Positions 7,464-15,121 of a DNA stretch of 15,932 nt are shown in pieces. The position numbers and the translations under genes are program-made. Origin of the DNA: Deltaproteobacteria bacterium. GTDB taxonomy: Bacteria; Desulfobacterota; JADFXK01. A model generated the notes under the pieces. It had not been told where the DNA came from and ran no database searches. It saw only the letters and a program-made list of their open reading frames with translations. Numbering within the stretch: the first letter of the stretch is position 1; each line of letters begins with the position of its first letter. The stretch spans positions 1 to 15,932 of the forward strand of contig JADFYA010000030.1 in assembly GCA_015233285.1 (NCBI GenBank). Direction: 5' to 3'.

Positions 7464-8291
7464 ATGCTGGTTTGGATTACGACCAAGCTTAAGGAGACGA
7501 GATTATGGCGCCTGATCTGGTTTTGCTTAATCGCAGCAGAATTGCTTACGGCCGGTTGCGTGTCGATCCTAAGCTTGATTATCAACGGCCGGATCACTTT
7601 TGACTACCTCCTCACCGGATTTGTCACCGTCTCTTTTGTCGCCCCCCTGGTCTTTTCGATTCTATTTCTTCTGCTGAAAGAACTTCGGAAAAGTGAGGAA
7701 CGGTTTCGGGCTTTTGCCGAATTCACCTGGGATTGGGAGACCTGGCTGCGGCCGGATGGCCGATTTGAATACATCACCCCCTCATGTCGGAGAATTACCG
7801 GTTATGATCCGGATGAATTCACCGCCGATCCTGAATTGGTAGACCGGATCGTTTATCCTGACGACCGGCAAGCGGTGATCGAGCATCTCGCATTGCATAA
7901 TAAGGACACCGGCGACCTACATTTTGATTTCCGGATCATAACCCGGGACGGAGAAGTGCGCTGGATCGAGCATCACTGCCGGCAGATATTTGACACCGAC
8001 GGGACCTGGTTGGGCCGCCGGATATGCAACCGGGATATTTCCAGGCGGAAACGGGCGGAAGCGGAAAAGGAAAAGGTTGTTCAAGAATTGCAACAAGCCC
8101 TGGCTGAGGTGAGGACCCTTCGGGGATTTATCCCCATCTGTGCCCACTGCAAGAAGATTCGGGATGATGAAGGATACTGGAAACGAATCGAACTTTATAT
8201 TGAAGAACGCACCGAAGCTCAGTTTAGCCATAGCATTTGCGCCGATTGCCTCAGCGAGTTGTACCCGGACTATACGGAAGGGGAACCATGA
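7464..8291 (+). CDS. Two-TM PAS protein with C-terminal paired CxxC domain
   Basis: This 275-residue inner-membrane signalling protein has two helices (about 15-40 and 47-71) with a very short loop, a short linker, a PAS domain (about 78-195) and a coiled coil (about 195-218). It ends in a domain beginning LRGFIPICAHCKKIRDDEGYW and closing with SHSICADCLSELYPD. The four cysteines (C226, C229, C259, C262) form CX2C-X29-CX2C, with H256 close by, and suggest a bound metal. From memory, this C-terminal motif is frequent in delta-proteobacteria behind PAS or receiver domains; its function is not established. There is no kinase, GGDEF or DNA-binding output domain. The ATG at 7464 has only a weak AAGGTG upstream. 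A stronger AAGGAG at 7491-7496 serves an out-of-frame ATG at 7505. Confidence 0.85.
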   Translation: MLVWITTKLKETRLWRLIWFCLIAAELLTAGCVSILSLIINGRITFDYLLTGFVTVSFVAPLVFSILFLLLKELRKSEERFRAFAEFTWDWETWLRPDGRFEYITPSCRRITGYDPDEFTADPELVDRIVYPDDRQAVIEHLALHNKDTGDLHFDFRIITRDGEVRWIEHHCRQIFDTDGTWLGRRICNRDISRRKRAEAEKEKVVQELQQALAEVRTLRGFIPICAHCKKIRDDEGYWKRIELYIEERTEAQFSHSICADCLSELYPDYTEGEP

Positions 8292-8299
8292 TTCCTCAC

Positions 8300-8327
8300 G
8301 CAACACGTAACCAGCGACCCGTAATAC
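8300..8327 (+). repeat. Degenerate heptamer array between convergent genes
   Basis: Four 7-mers (GCAACAC, GTAACCA, GCGACCC, GTAATAC) fill most of the 41-bp gap between the PAS gene and the hydrolase. A fifth, more decayed unit runs into the hydrolase stop codon (8333-8335). It is the same heptamer family, in the same orientation, as 166-186 and 3155-3196. No terminator hairpin is visible in this convergent gap. Confidence 0.6.
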
Positions 8328-8332
8328 CGAAC

Positions 8333-9178
8333 TCACCCATTGGTTTTGAGCCAGTCACGAATCAACTTGATTTGGGATGGATCCATTAAGGTCGGGGCGT
8401 GGCCGATGCCGGGCAGTTCCACTACCTCCGTCCCCGGTCGTTGCCGCATTCTCCCGGCCGTATCGGACAACAGCAAATCGGACTTCTCGCCTCTAATGGT
8501 CAACACCGGGCAACGGACGGCTTCCCAGATCGGCCAGAGGTCAACATCTTTGATTTGAGCGGAGCGGTAGGACAGGGCAATGCCCGGATCATAGTTGAAG
8601 GCATAGGAACCATCTTCCAACCGGCGGAAGGAATGGGTGGTCAGATGGGTCCATTGTTCGTCTGTCTGTGGTCCGAAATTAACATGGATCATACGTAGAT
8701 AGAGTTCGGCGTCTCTAATGGTGGCGAATCTGGGATCCTTGCCCATGTATTCGGCGATTCGTTTGAGCGCCGCCTTGGGGATAAATGGACCGAGGTCGTT
8801 TAGAATCAAGGCCTTGATGGGGCTGCGGGGGAAGGCCGCCAGGCTCATACCTATAATCCCGCCCATGGAAGTGCCTATCCAGATTACTTCTTCCACGTCA
8901 ATCCGGGCCAGGAGCCTGGTCATGTCCGCGACATAAAGAGGCAGGTCGTATCCTTCCTTGTTTTCCAGCCAGTCACTTTGCCCCCGACCCACCACATCAG
9001 GGCAGATGATTCGATAATCCGATTGCAGATCGTGGGCCAGATAATCAAAATCCCGCCCGGTCCGGGCCAGCCCATGAACACAAATAATTACTTTCGGGTT
9101 AGAAGGATCACCCCATTCCGTATAGGCCGTCTTATAGAATCCTCTGGCCTCCAGTCCCACTAAACTCCTTTGCCGCAT
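8333..9178 (-). CDS. Alpha/beta hydrolase
   Basis: This 281-residue single-domain alpha/beta-hydrolase fold enzyme is probably cytosolic, with no signal peptide. It has the oxyanion motif HGLARTG (H35-G36), the nucleophile elbow GTSMGG with S104, the acid D234 (GEKSDLL) and the base H260 (GIGHAP). A cap region lies between about 130 and 210. The Ser nucleophile makes it an esterase, thioesterase or C-C hydrolase rather than a haloalkane or haloacetate dehalogenase, which uses Asp. The ATG at 9176-9178 follows TAGGAGAG about 5 nt upstream. It lies 112 bp downstream of the GGDEF-EAL gene and seems to have its own promoter at 9215-9243. The substrate is unknown. Confidence 0.9.
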   Translation of the reverse strand: MRQRSLVGLEARGFYKTAYTEWGDPSNPKVIICVHGLARTGRDFDYLAHDLQSDYRIICPDVVGRGQSDWLENKEGYDLPLYVADMTRLLARIDVEEVIWIGTSMGGIIGMSLAAFPRSPIKALILNDLGPFIPKAALKRIAEYMGKDPRFATIRDAELYLRMIHVNFGPQTDEQWTHLTTHSFRRLEDGSYAFNYDPGIALSYRSAQIKDVDLWPIWEAVRCPVLTIRGEKSDLLLSDTAGRMRQRPGTEVVELPGIGHAPTLMDPSQIKLIRDWLKTNG

Positions 9179-9214
9179 TAATCTCTCCTAGTCGTATTTG
9201 CCTGGCTGAGTTCT

Positions 9215-9243
9215 AATATAATGTGAATGGTTATAATTGTCCT
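9215..9243 (-). promoter_or_regulatory. Candidate promoter of the alpha/beta hydrolase gene
   Basis: Read on the minus strand, AGGACA (9238-9243, 4 of 6 matches to the -35 consensus) is followed after exactly 17 bases by TATATT (9215-9220, 5 of 6). It sits about 35 bp upstream of the hydrolase start, in the only AT-rich stretch of this gap. Confidence 0.5.
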
Positions 9244-9290
9244 TTTCGGGAAGGTTCAGGACGAGAAATTGGTGCGTTCAAAAGAGCCGA

Positions 9291-12227
9291 TTAACCGGGC
9301 CGCTTCATATCTTTCATTAATTCAATGATACTTAGCTTGTCCAATGGCTTGGAGAATAGATATCCCTGGGCCAGTTCGCACTTCAAATCCTTCAACGCGT
9401 CGAGTTGCTCTAGACTCTCTACTCCTTCAGCCACTACGCTCAGCCCCAGACTCCGGGCTAATGAGATAATCGTTTTAACAATTTCAATATTATCTTGAAC
9501 ATTGCCGCTGCCGCTGATGAAGGAGCGATCTATCTTCAACACGTCTATCGGGAATCGCTGCAAGTAACTTAATGAGGAATATCCGGTCCCAAAATCGTCT
9601 ATCACTATTCGGACGCCCAGGTTAACCAACCGGGTGAGTCGCTCTATGGTGGCTTTAGTGTCTTGCATGATGACGGTCTCTGTGATTTCCAATTTGAGAC
9701 ACCTGGGGTCAAGATCAGCTTCTTGGAGCACTTTGGTTACGTAGTCGACAAAATCGGGCAGCAACAATTGCTTGCTGGAGATATTGACATTCATGACCAG
9801 GTTGTTCGCCACCTTGAACTCTTTTTGCCACTCCTTGAGTTGCCGGCAGGCTTCGGCAATGGCCCAAGATCCAATCGGGACAATCAGGCCGGTATCCTCG
9901 GCCACCGGGATAAATATATTGGGGAAAAGCATGCCCCGCACAGGGTGATTCCAGCGGATCAAGGCTTCCAGCCCGACCAATTGCTGGGTTGGGACAGCCA
10001 GAATCGGCTGGTAGTAGAGTTCAAATTGCTTCTGGTCAATGGCCTGCCGTAATTCCGTTTCCAGTTTGACCAGGGCCACTGTCTGTTGGTACATCTTCCG
10101 GCTGAAAAATTTGAAATATCCTTTACCCAGCTCCTTGGCCCGATACATGGCAATATCTGCGTCCCGCATGATTTCTTCCGGAGTTTGAAAAGGGTCGGTT
10201 TTGATCACGATGCCGATGCTGGCGCTGGTAAAGATCTCTTGATTGTTTATCAGGAAGGGCTCGCTTACTAATTCCTTGGCCCGGTTTACCACGGTGATGA
10301 TCTGTTCCGGCCGGTCGATCTCCTCCATCAGGACGGCGAATTCATCTCCTCCGAGGCGGGCTACCGTGTCAACAGCCCGGAAGCACTTAGACAACCGGCT
10401 GGATACGGCGACCAAGAGTTTGTCTCCGGTAATGTGCCCGTAACTGTCGTTGACTTGTTTGAACCGGTCCAGATCAAAGAGCAAAACAGCAAACCGGTGG
10501 TCCTGATTCCTCTTGATCCGTTCTAAGGCCCGGCCCAATCTTTCGGAGAACAGGACACGGTTGGGCAGCCCAGTCAGGGCGTCATGAAAGGCTTGATGAG
10601 CCAGCGCCTTTTCAACGGATTTCCGCTCCGAGATGTTCATATAAATATAAAACGCGCCGACTATCTCTGAGCCGATCTTGATGGGGTAACCCAGCACGGA
10701 GGTGGGGATGAGCCGGCCGTCTTTGTGTCTTCGATGGGTCTCCCGCTGGATGGATTTACCGCTTAAAGCCGTCTGGTGGATCATCTTGCCTTCGGCCATC
10801 AAGTCTTCAGGGATGATTAAGTCTAAGTTATTCATCGATTTAATTTCGGACGGAGAATACCCGAAGAGATGTTCGTAGCCCTTATTGGCATCGATTATTT
10901 TGCCATCGACATCCAGGATGACAATAGCCTGGGGTGATCCCTCAAAAAGTTGTTGAAAATAGGCCCGTTGTCGGCTTAAGGCTTCTTCTGTCCGACGCCG
11001 CTTGGTCACATCCCGGACGACTCCCCGGAAGCCGACTGCCTGGCCGTTCCGGTCGCTCCGGAGGGATGCTGATAACTCTAATATCCGTCGGGTGTTATCC
11101 TTTCTGATAATTTCATAGTCAACTATCTTAGCCGGTTGGCCGGTGCGGTAGATTTTGTTAAAGGCGTGGAAAGCCTTTTGAGCCGTTTCCGGTGTCGTGT
11201 AGTCCCGGTTATTCAGCCCCAACATCTCATCTTTGGTATAGCCGAAGATCCGGCAAATCGATTCGTTCCAGAAAGTGACGTTCCCGGCCAGGTCCAGTTC
11301 ATAGTAACCTTCTTCAATACTTTCTAATATGGTGCGATACTTGTCTTCCCCTTTGCGGAATAATTCCTCGGCTTCCTTCCGCTTGGTCATGTCCATGTAG
11401 TAGACAAATTGCTTTTCATCCCTGATAATGACCGGGAAATAGATAACGTCGCGGTCGTGACCGTTCTTGCACCGGATTCTCAGCTCACGAGAAATGACCT
11501 GACCTTTCCGGCAATCTTGAGCGTCGCTTTGCCAGAGGGCTAAAGCTTTCATCCGGGACTCCGGGTCCGGGAAAGCCAGATTGAACCAGGCCGCGTCGGT
11601 CGGAATGTCTTCTATGGTATACCCGAACAGCTCAATGAACTTCCGGTTTAAGTATAGGAATTGTCCTTTGCAATCAATGGTGGAGATGGGGAAGGGGGCG
11701 TGGTCGGTCAGCGAACGAAACTTTAATTCGCTATGCTCCAAAGCCCGCTCAGCGTTTTTTAGCTCCGTAACGTCGTGATGGATGGCCACGCCGGACAAGT
11801 GCCGACCGTCTTGATCGCGAAAAACGGCGGATTTGACATGAACGTCCAGAACCCGGCCATCTTTGGTCAGCCGTTTTGTCTGAAACAGAACCTTTTCCCC
11901 GGCAAAGGTACGTCTCCAGACTTCTTGCGTTTTTTCAACCTCTTCTGGAGGAACAAAGTCGATCTGGCGGCCGAGCACCTCTTCCTTGGACCAGCCATAG
12001 GTGGCGACGAAGGCGTCATTGACGAAGATGGCCAAACCCTGGGGATCATAGGCCAGTACAGGCGATGGGATACCCTCAAGTAACGCGGCAAATTGGGACT
12101 CGCTTTCCCGCAATTTTTGTTCGGCCAATCGGCCGGCCGCAATCTGTTGGGCCAAAGCTTCCTTGGTCTGGGCCAACTCTTGCCGGAGCTGGAGAATGTG
12201 TTCCTCAACGCTGTTCAAAATAGCCAA
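9291..12227 (-). CDS. Multi-PAS diguanylate cyclase/phosphodiesterase (GGDEF-EAL)
   Basis: This 978-residue cytosolic protein contains a short N-terminal coiled coil (4-45), four PAS domains (about 41-155, 165-285, 290-410, 420-535), a GGDEF domain (545-705) and an EAL domain (720-970). The GGDEF motif is intact (626-630), with an inhibitory I-site RAVD (617-620) five residues before it. The EAL domain keeps E754, N814, the ExT helix KLEITET, DD (877-878), K898 and E934. Both synthesis and breakdown of c-di-GMP are therefore possible. No membrane segment is seen, so the input is probably a soluble ligand, redox state or partner protein. The first codon is TTG at 12225-12227, with GGAG abutting it; a TTG three codons on (12216-12218) has better spacing. 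It starts 6 nt after the glycosyltransferase stop and is presumably translationally coupled to it. Confidence 0.93.
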   Translation of the reverse strand: MAILNSVEEHILQLRQELAQTKEALAQQIAAGRLAEQKLRESESQFAALLEGIPSPVLAYDPQGLAIFVNDAFVATYGWSKEEVLGRQIDFVPPEEVEKTQEVWRRTFAGEKVLFQTKRLTKDGRVLDVHVKSAVFRDQDGRHLSGVAIHHDVTELKNAERALEHSELKFRSLTDHAPFPISTIDCKGQFLYLNRKFIELFGYTIEDIPTDAAWFNLAFPDPESRMKALALWQSDAQDCRKGQVISRELRIRCKNGHDRDVIYFPVIIRDEKQFVYYMDMTKRKEAEELFRKGEDKYRTILESIEEGYYELDLAGNVTFWNESICRIFGYTKDEMLGLNNRDYTTPETAQKAFHAFNKIYRTGQPAKIVDYEIIRKDNTRRILELSASLRSDRNGQAVGFRGVVRDVTKRRRTEEALSRQRAYFQQLFEGSPQAIVILDVDGKIIDANKGYEHLFGYSPSEIKSMNNLDLIIPEDLMAEGKMIHQTALSGKSIQRETHRRHKDGRLIPTSVLGYPIKIGSEIVGAFYIYMNISERKSVEKALAHQAFHDALTGLPNRVLFSERLGRALERIKRNQDHRFAVLLFDLDRFKQVNDSYGHITGDKLLVAVSSRLSKCFRAVDTVARLGGDEFAVLMEEIDRPEQIITVVNRAKELVSEPFLINNQEIFTSASIGIVIKTDPFQTPEEIMRDADIAMYRAKELGKGYFKFFSRKMYQQTVALVKLETELRQAIDQKQFELYYQPILAVPTQQLVGLEALIRWNHPVRGMLFPNIFIPVAEDTGLIVPIGSWAIAEACRQLKEWQKEFKVANNLVMNVNISSKQLLLPDFVDYVTKVLQEADLDPRCLKLEITETVIMQDTKATIERLTRLVNLGVRIVIDDFGTGYSSLSYLQRFPIDVLKIDRSFISGSGNVQDNIEIVKTIISLARSLGLSVVAEGVESLEQLDALKDLKCELAQGYLFSKPLDKLSIIELMKDMKRPG

Positions 12228-12233
12228 TCTCCG

Positions 12234-13493
12234 TTAATTATCATTCTTATCCCGGCGCGGCCCGGCCTCATCCGTCACCTGAGCAATTAGACGCTCCAGG
12301 CGTTCCAGGGTCACCTTTCGGGAAAATCTTTTTCCGGCTGTTTGGCGGGCATTCATCCCCAACCTTCGGCTAACACGATTGTCTTGCATAAGCTTACCCA
12401 GACTGAGGGCCCAAGCCCGGGTGTCGCCGGATGGGACCAATAGACCATCCACCCCGGAGGAAATCAGCTCTCGCGTGACCCGGAGATCCGATGCCAGGAC
12501 CGGTGTCCCGGCGGCCATAGATTCCACAATTTTTACCGGGCAGCATCCCTGGACGGTGTTCCGGGCCGTTTCTAAGAGGGGGGCGCAGGTGAATTCCAGC
12601 CGGGCAATGATCCCGGCCAGGACCTCGGGCGGGACGGGGGGCTGAAAGAAAACTCTGCCGTCCAATTCCAACCGCCGGGCCAGCTTTTCCAGACGCTTTA
12701 CGGCTTGGCGACGGTTATTGTGTATAATCAAAAGATTAATACCGGGAAAGTCTCCCTCTATCCTGGCCCAGGCCCGAATCAGGGTGTCCACCCCTTGCCA
12801 GGTATGGAGGCTGCCGAAATAGCCGAACCAGCGCCCGTCCAGCCAGGGGCCGACGGGACCATCCGGGGCAGGCGGGGTAAAGAAAACATCATCAGCGGCG
12901 TTTGGGATAATGGTCAGACGGTCGCTTTCGACACCTAATCCCATCAAGGCCTCAGCCGTAAGAGACGAAACCGTGATAAAACCGGCGGCGCGGCGGAGGC
13001 AGAAGGACTCCAGATCGAGAATCTTAGCCCGCATGGCGGCATTGTTCCGGATAGCCGGGTATGAGTATGGTAATTCCCAACCGGGCAGGGCATTCACCTC
13101 AAAAACGGCCGGACACCCGTCCAGGGCCTGGAGCGCCGGGGCGCCACCCCAGGGGTCTCGAAAGATAACCAATTCTGGTTGCTGCGGCAGGTTCCTGAGC
13201 ATTCGGTAAACAAACCGGCCAAATTCGATCACCCGATGCAGCATGTTGGGATGGTAGGCCTTGTGCCGCCGGATAATGATGTCACCTTCTATCTGGAGGG
13301 CAGGCATGTCGCTGTGGCCGCAGCAGAGGAGCAACAAAGGACCATGCTCCTCCGCCAGGGTCTGAGCCAACATGGCCATGTGACTGGTGGCCCCTTTAGC
13401 TTTGGGAAAGACTTCAAAGGCGATATAAATGGTGCGTGGGGTGAACGGGGCCACGTACTCTGGGGCCGGAGATTGTCGCTGGTTTTTGGCCAT
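12234..13493 (-). CDS. GT4-family glycosyltransferase
   Basis: This 419-residue GT-B fold glycosyltransferase has an N-terminal acceptor domain (about 20-195) beginning TIYIAFEVFPKAKGATSH. Its C-terminal nucleotide-sugar domain (about 218-405) shows GYFGSLHTWQGVDTL (224-238) and the donor-site stretch PVKIVESMAAGTPVLASD (E324), which corresponds to the second Glu of the EX7E motif. A retaining transferase from a nucleotide sugar to a lipid or polysaccharide acceptor at the cytoplasmic membrane face is the family role; the sugar and acceptor are unknown. Its ATG comes 2 nt after the stop of the thioesterase gene (TAGGCATG), which implies translational coupling. Lying directly before a c-di-GMP enzyme, it suggests regulated surface polysaccharide synthesis, but no polymerase or flippase is in the window. 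Confidence 0.9.
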   Translation of the reverse strand: MAKNQRQSPAPEYVAPFTPRTIYIAFEVFPKAKGATSHMAMLAQTLAEEHGPLLLLCCGHSDMPALQIEGDIIIRRHKAYHPNMLHRVIEFGRFVYRMLRNLPQQPELVIFRDPWGGAPALQALDGCPAVFEVNALPGWELPYSYPAIRNNAAMRAKILDLESFCLRRAAGFITVSSLTAEALMGLGVESDRLTIIPNAADDVFFTPPAPDGPVGPWLDGRWFGYFGSLHTWQGVDTLIRAWARIEGDFPGINLLIIHNNRRQAVKRLEKLARRLELDGRVFFQPPVPPEVLAGIIARLEFTCAPLLETARNTVQGCCPVKIVESMAAGTPVLASDLRVTRELISSGVDGLLVPSGDTRAWALSLGKLMQDNRVSRRLGMNARQTAGKRFSRKVTLERLERLIAQVTDEAGPRRDKNDN

Positions 13494-13495
13494 GC

Positions 13496-13924
13496 CTATT
13501 TTGATACTTTCCGGGCCTTGGTTTCGACTCGGGCATTAAATTTTTCGGCATTGATCACGGCGCGGTCATGGGTCGCCTCGGAAATCTTATCCACCCCGTC
13601 TTCAGCCGTCAGGGAAAAGGTCAATTGACGCCCCTCAACTTTGTCCAATATCCCCTTAACCGTGACGGTTAACCCCGGCGGCGTGGCGGCCAGATGATTC
13701 ATCTTGATTCCAATCCCCACGGTCTGTTCCCTGGGCCAATCAAGATGAGGATTAATGGCCCGGATGCAAGCCCATTCAAACAGGCCGACCAGAAATCCGG
13801 TGGCCAGAACCTGCGGCATAGCCTGTAGTTCCTCGGCTTCAGGAAATAAATGGGGGACTGTTTTGTTTTCAGGGACCTGGAATTTAAATTCAAATGTCAA
13901 ACCTGGTGTTAAGGAAACTTTCAT
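13496..13924 (-). CDS. FlK-like hotdog-fold acyl-CoA thioesterase
   Basis: This 142-residue hotdog protein strongly resembles fluoroacetyl-CoA thioesterase FlK of Streptomyces cattleya, as I recall that sequence. Shared stretches include KTVPHLFPE, ATGFLVGLFEWACIRA, AATPPGLTVTV, EGRQLTF, DGVD and THDRAVI-EKFNA. The FlK catalytic residues Thr42, Glu50 and His76 correspond to T42, E50 and H77 here, and Gly69 to G70. The hydrophobic lid residues Phe33 and Phe36 of FlK, linked to fluoroacetyl selectivity, are L33 and M36. It should therefore hydrolyse a short acyl-CoA, but not necessarily fluoroacetyl-CoA. AGGGG lies 6 nt before the ATG. It is the second gene of the probable operon, 48 bp after the repeat lipoprotein, and is coupled to the glycosyltransferase. 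Its role there is unknown; acyl supply or clean-up of a toxic acyl-CoA are guesses. Confidence 0.87.
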   Translation of the reverse strand: MKVSLTPGLTFEFKFQVPENKTVPHLFPEAEELQAMPQVLATGFLVGLFEWACIRAINPHLDWPREQTVGIGIKMNHLAATPPGLTVTVKGILDKVEGRQLTFSLTAEDGVDKISEATHDRAVINAEKFNARVETKARKVSK

Positions 13925-13972
13925 CGGGTTCCCCTGGTAAAAGAAAGAAGCGATACCGGTGGTTCGGCCGGG

Positions 13973-15007
13973 CTAGTTTTGCGGATCGTGCCAAGCCCAG
14001 GTAATGCCGTCGGAAGAGGATAAAAGAGCCCTTTGGTCGCCGGCCACAACGATAACCTTGGCGGTAAAATTGATACTCAACAGGGCATAATTCGTGGTTG
14101 AGTTCCTCATGGACCAGACGGTGCCATTTTGAGAGGCGAGAATGGTCCCCTCATCCCCCACGACATAGAACGTATTATCCTTAAACGCAACATCAAAGAG
14201 GCTCTGGTTGGTGCCGGAATTCTGTTTTGTCCAATTTACCCCGTCTGGGGAGGTCACGATGGTGCCGTTGGTTCCCACCGCCACGAACAGGTTGTTTAAG
14301 AACTCCACATCGGTCAAATTATTTGTCGTACCGGACTGTTGGGGGCCCCAGTTGATTCCGTCGGCTGAGAAAACAATCGTCCCTCCGACCCCGACGGCCA
14401 CATACATCTTGTTGGAATAGGAAATACTATTCAGGTTTTGGCCGGTTCCGGAGCTACGCGGTGTCCAATTAATTCCATCCGGCGAGGTCAAGATGGTTCC
14501 TGCGGCGCCCACGGCCACAAAACCGTTGCCGGTCTGGATGGCGCCGAATAGATCCCGGTTGGTCCCGGAATTGACTGCTGTCCAGGTAGTGCCTTGGGGC
14601 GAGGTCAGGATAATGCCGCCCGCGCCGACCACCACGATGATTTTGGAGGACGAACTTGAGGCCCACAGAACATTAGATGTGCCCGTTGGCTGCAGGGTCC
14701 AGATGTTGCCGTCCGGCGAGGTAACGATATTGCCCCTGGCGCCATAGGCGATAAATAGGTTGTTGATATATTTTACTTGATACAAGTCAGCATAAACATT
14801 GTAAGTTTTTGAAGTCCAGGTGTTTCCGTCGGAAGAGAAGAAAATCGTCCCGTCATCGCCTGAGACTACGAAACCGGGGGTGCCGTACGCCACGCTACGG
14901 AGAACCGGGGTGGGGAGGGGTGTATCATTAGAGTCGCTACAAGAAGTAATTAATAGGAATGAAGATAGGATACAGATCAAAGATACCACACTCACGCACC
15001 GTTTCAT
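13973..15007 (-). CDS. Lipoprotein of eight 39-residue propeller-type repeats
   Basis: This 344-residue exported lipoprotein has a signal peptide 1-22 with lipobox ITSC (C23) and Ser at +2, so by the E. coli rule it goes to the outer membrane. After a short Pro/Asp linker, the rest of the chain (36-344) is eight repeats with no gaps: seven of exactly 39 residues and a last of 36. Each repeat shows L at position 1, a hydrophobic-VVG turn, G-T-I, then S-x-D/Q-G-x-x-W-x and often NSGT. This resembles the BNR/Ycf48-type beta-propeller blade, in which SxDGxxW marks each turn. The family is usually built for protein or glycan binding, without a catalytic site. An ideal AGGAGG (15015-15020) lies 7 nt before the ATG. 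It is the first gene of the probable operon. The ligand is unknown. Confidence 0.88.
   Translation of the reverse strand: MKRCVSVVSLICILSSFLLITSCSDSNDTPLPTPVLRSVAYGTPGFVVSGDDGTIFFSSDGNTWTSKTYNVYADLYQVKYINNLFIAYGARGNIVTSPDGNIWTLQPTGTSNVLWASSSSSKIIVVVGAGGIILTSPQGTTWTAVNSGTNRDLFGAIQTGNGFVAVGAAGTILTSPDGINWTPRSSGTGQNLNSISYSNKMYVAVGVGGTIVFSADGINWGPQQSGTTNNLTDVEFLNNLFVAVGTNGTIVTSPDGVNWTKQNSGTNQSLFDVAFKDNTFYVVGDEGTILASQNGTVWSMRNSTTNYALLSINFTAKVIVVAGDQRALLSSSDGITWAWHDPQN
13976..14902 (-). repeat. Eight tandem 117-bp coding repeats
   Basis: Units on the minus strand start at 14902, 14785, 14668, 14551, 14434, 14317, 14200 and 14083, each 117 bp long except the last (108 bp). They encode the 39-residue blades. 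Units 4 and 6 are the most alike in protein (VAVG-GTI-TSPDG-NWT). DNA identity is only moderate, so the duplications are old and not recent slippage. Confidence 0.85.
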
Positions 15008-15049
15008 GAATCAACCTCCTACCTGTGGTTGCCCAAGGTTATTGTCTGG

Positions 15050-15067
15050 CCCCGGCCTCAACCGGGG
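15050..15067 (-). promoter_or_regulatory. GC-rich hairpin in the leader of the repeat-lipoprotein gene
   Basis: A perfect inverted repeat CCCCGG-CCTCAA-CCGGGG (6-bp stem, 6-nt loop) lies about 43 bp upstream of the ATG and downstream of the candidate promoter. It has no T-run, so it is more likely an mRNA leader structure than a terminator. I saw no match to a known riboswitch core, including the c-di-GMP GEMM type. Confidence 0.5.
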
Positions 15068-15121
15068 AGATGTATTTTCGACTATTCTCATCAGTCTATT
15101 AACCAATTAAAAAACTAACTA

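Noticed and set aside
8333..13924. A fluoroacetate defence system made of the FlK-like enzyme and the alpha/beta hydrolase
   Set aside because: The hydrolase has a Ser nucleophile (S104), whereas haloacetate dehalogenases use Asp. The FlK lid phenylalanines are replaced, and the hydrolase appears to have its own promoter.
13976..14902. A CRISPR-like or non-coding tandem array on the minus strand
   Set aside because: The 117-bp period is in frame with a lipoprotein and has no spacer structure; conservation is at protein level.
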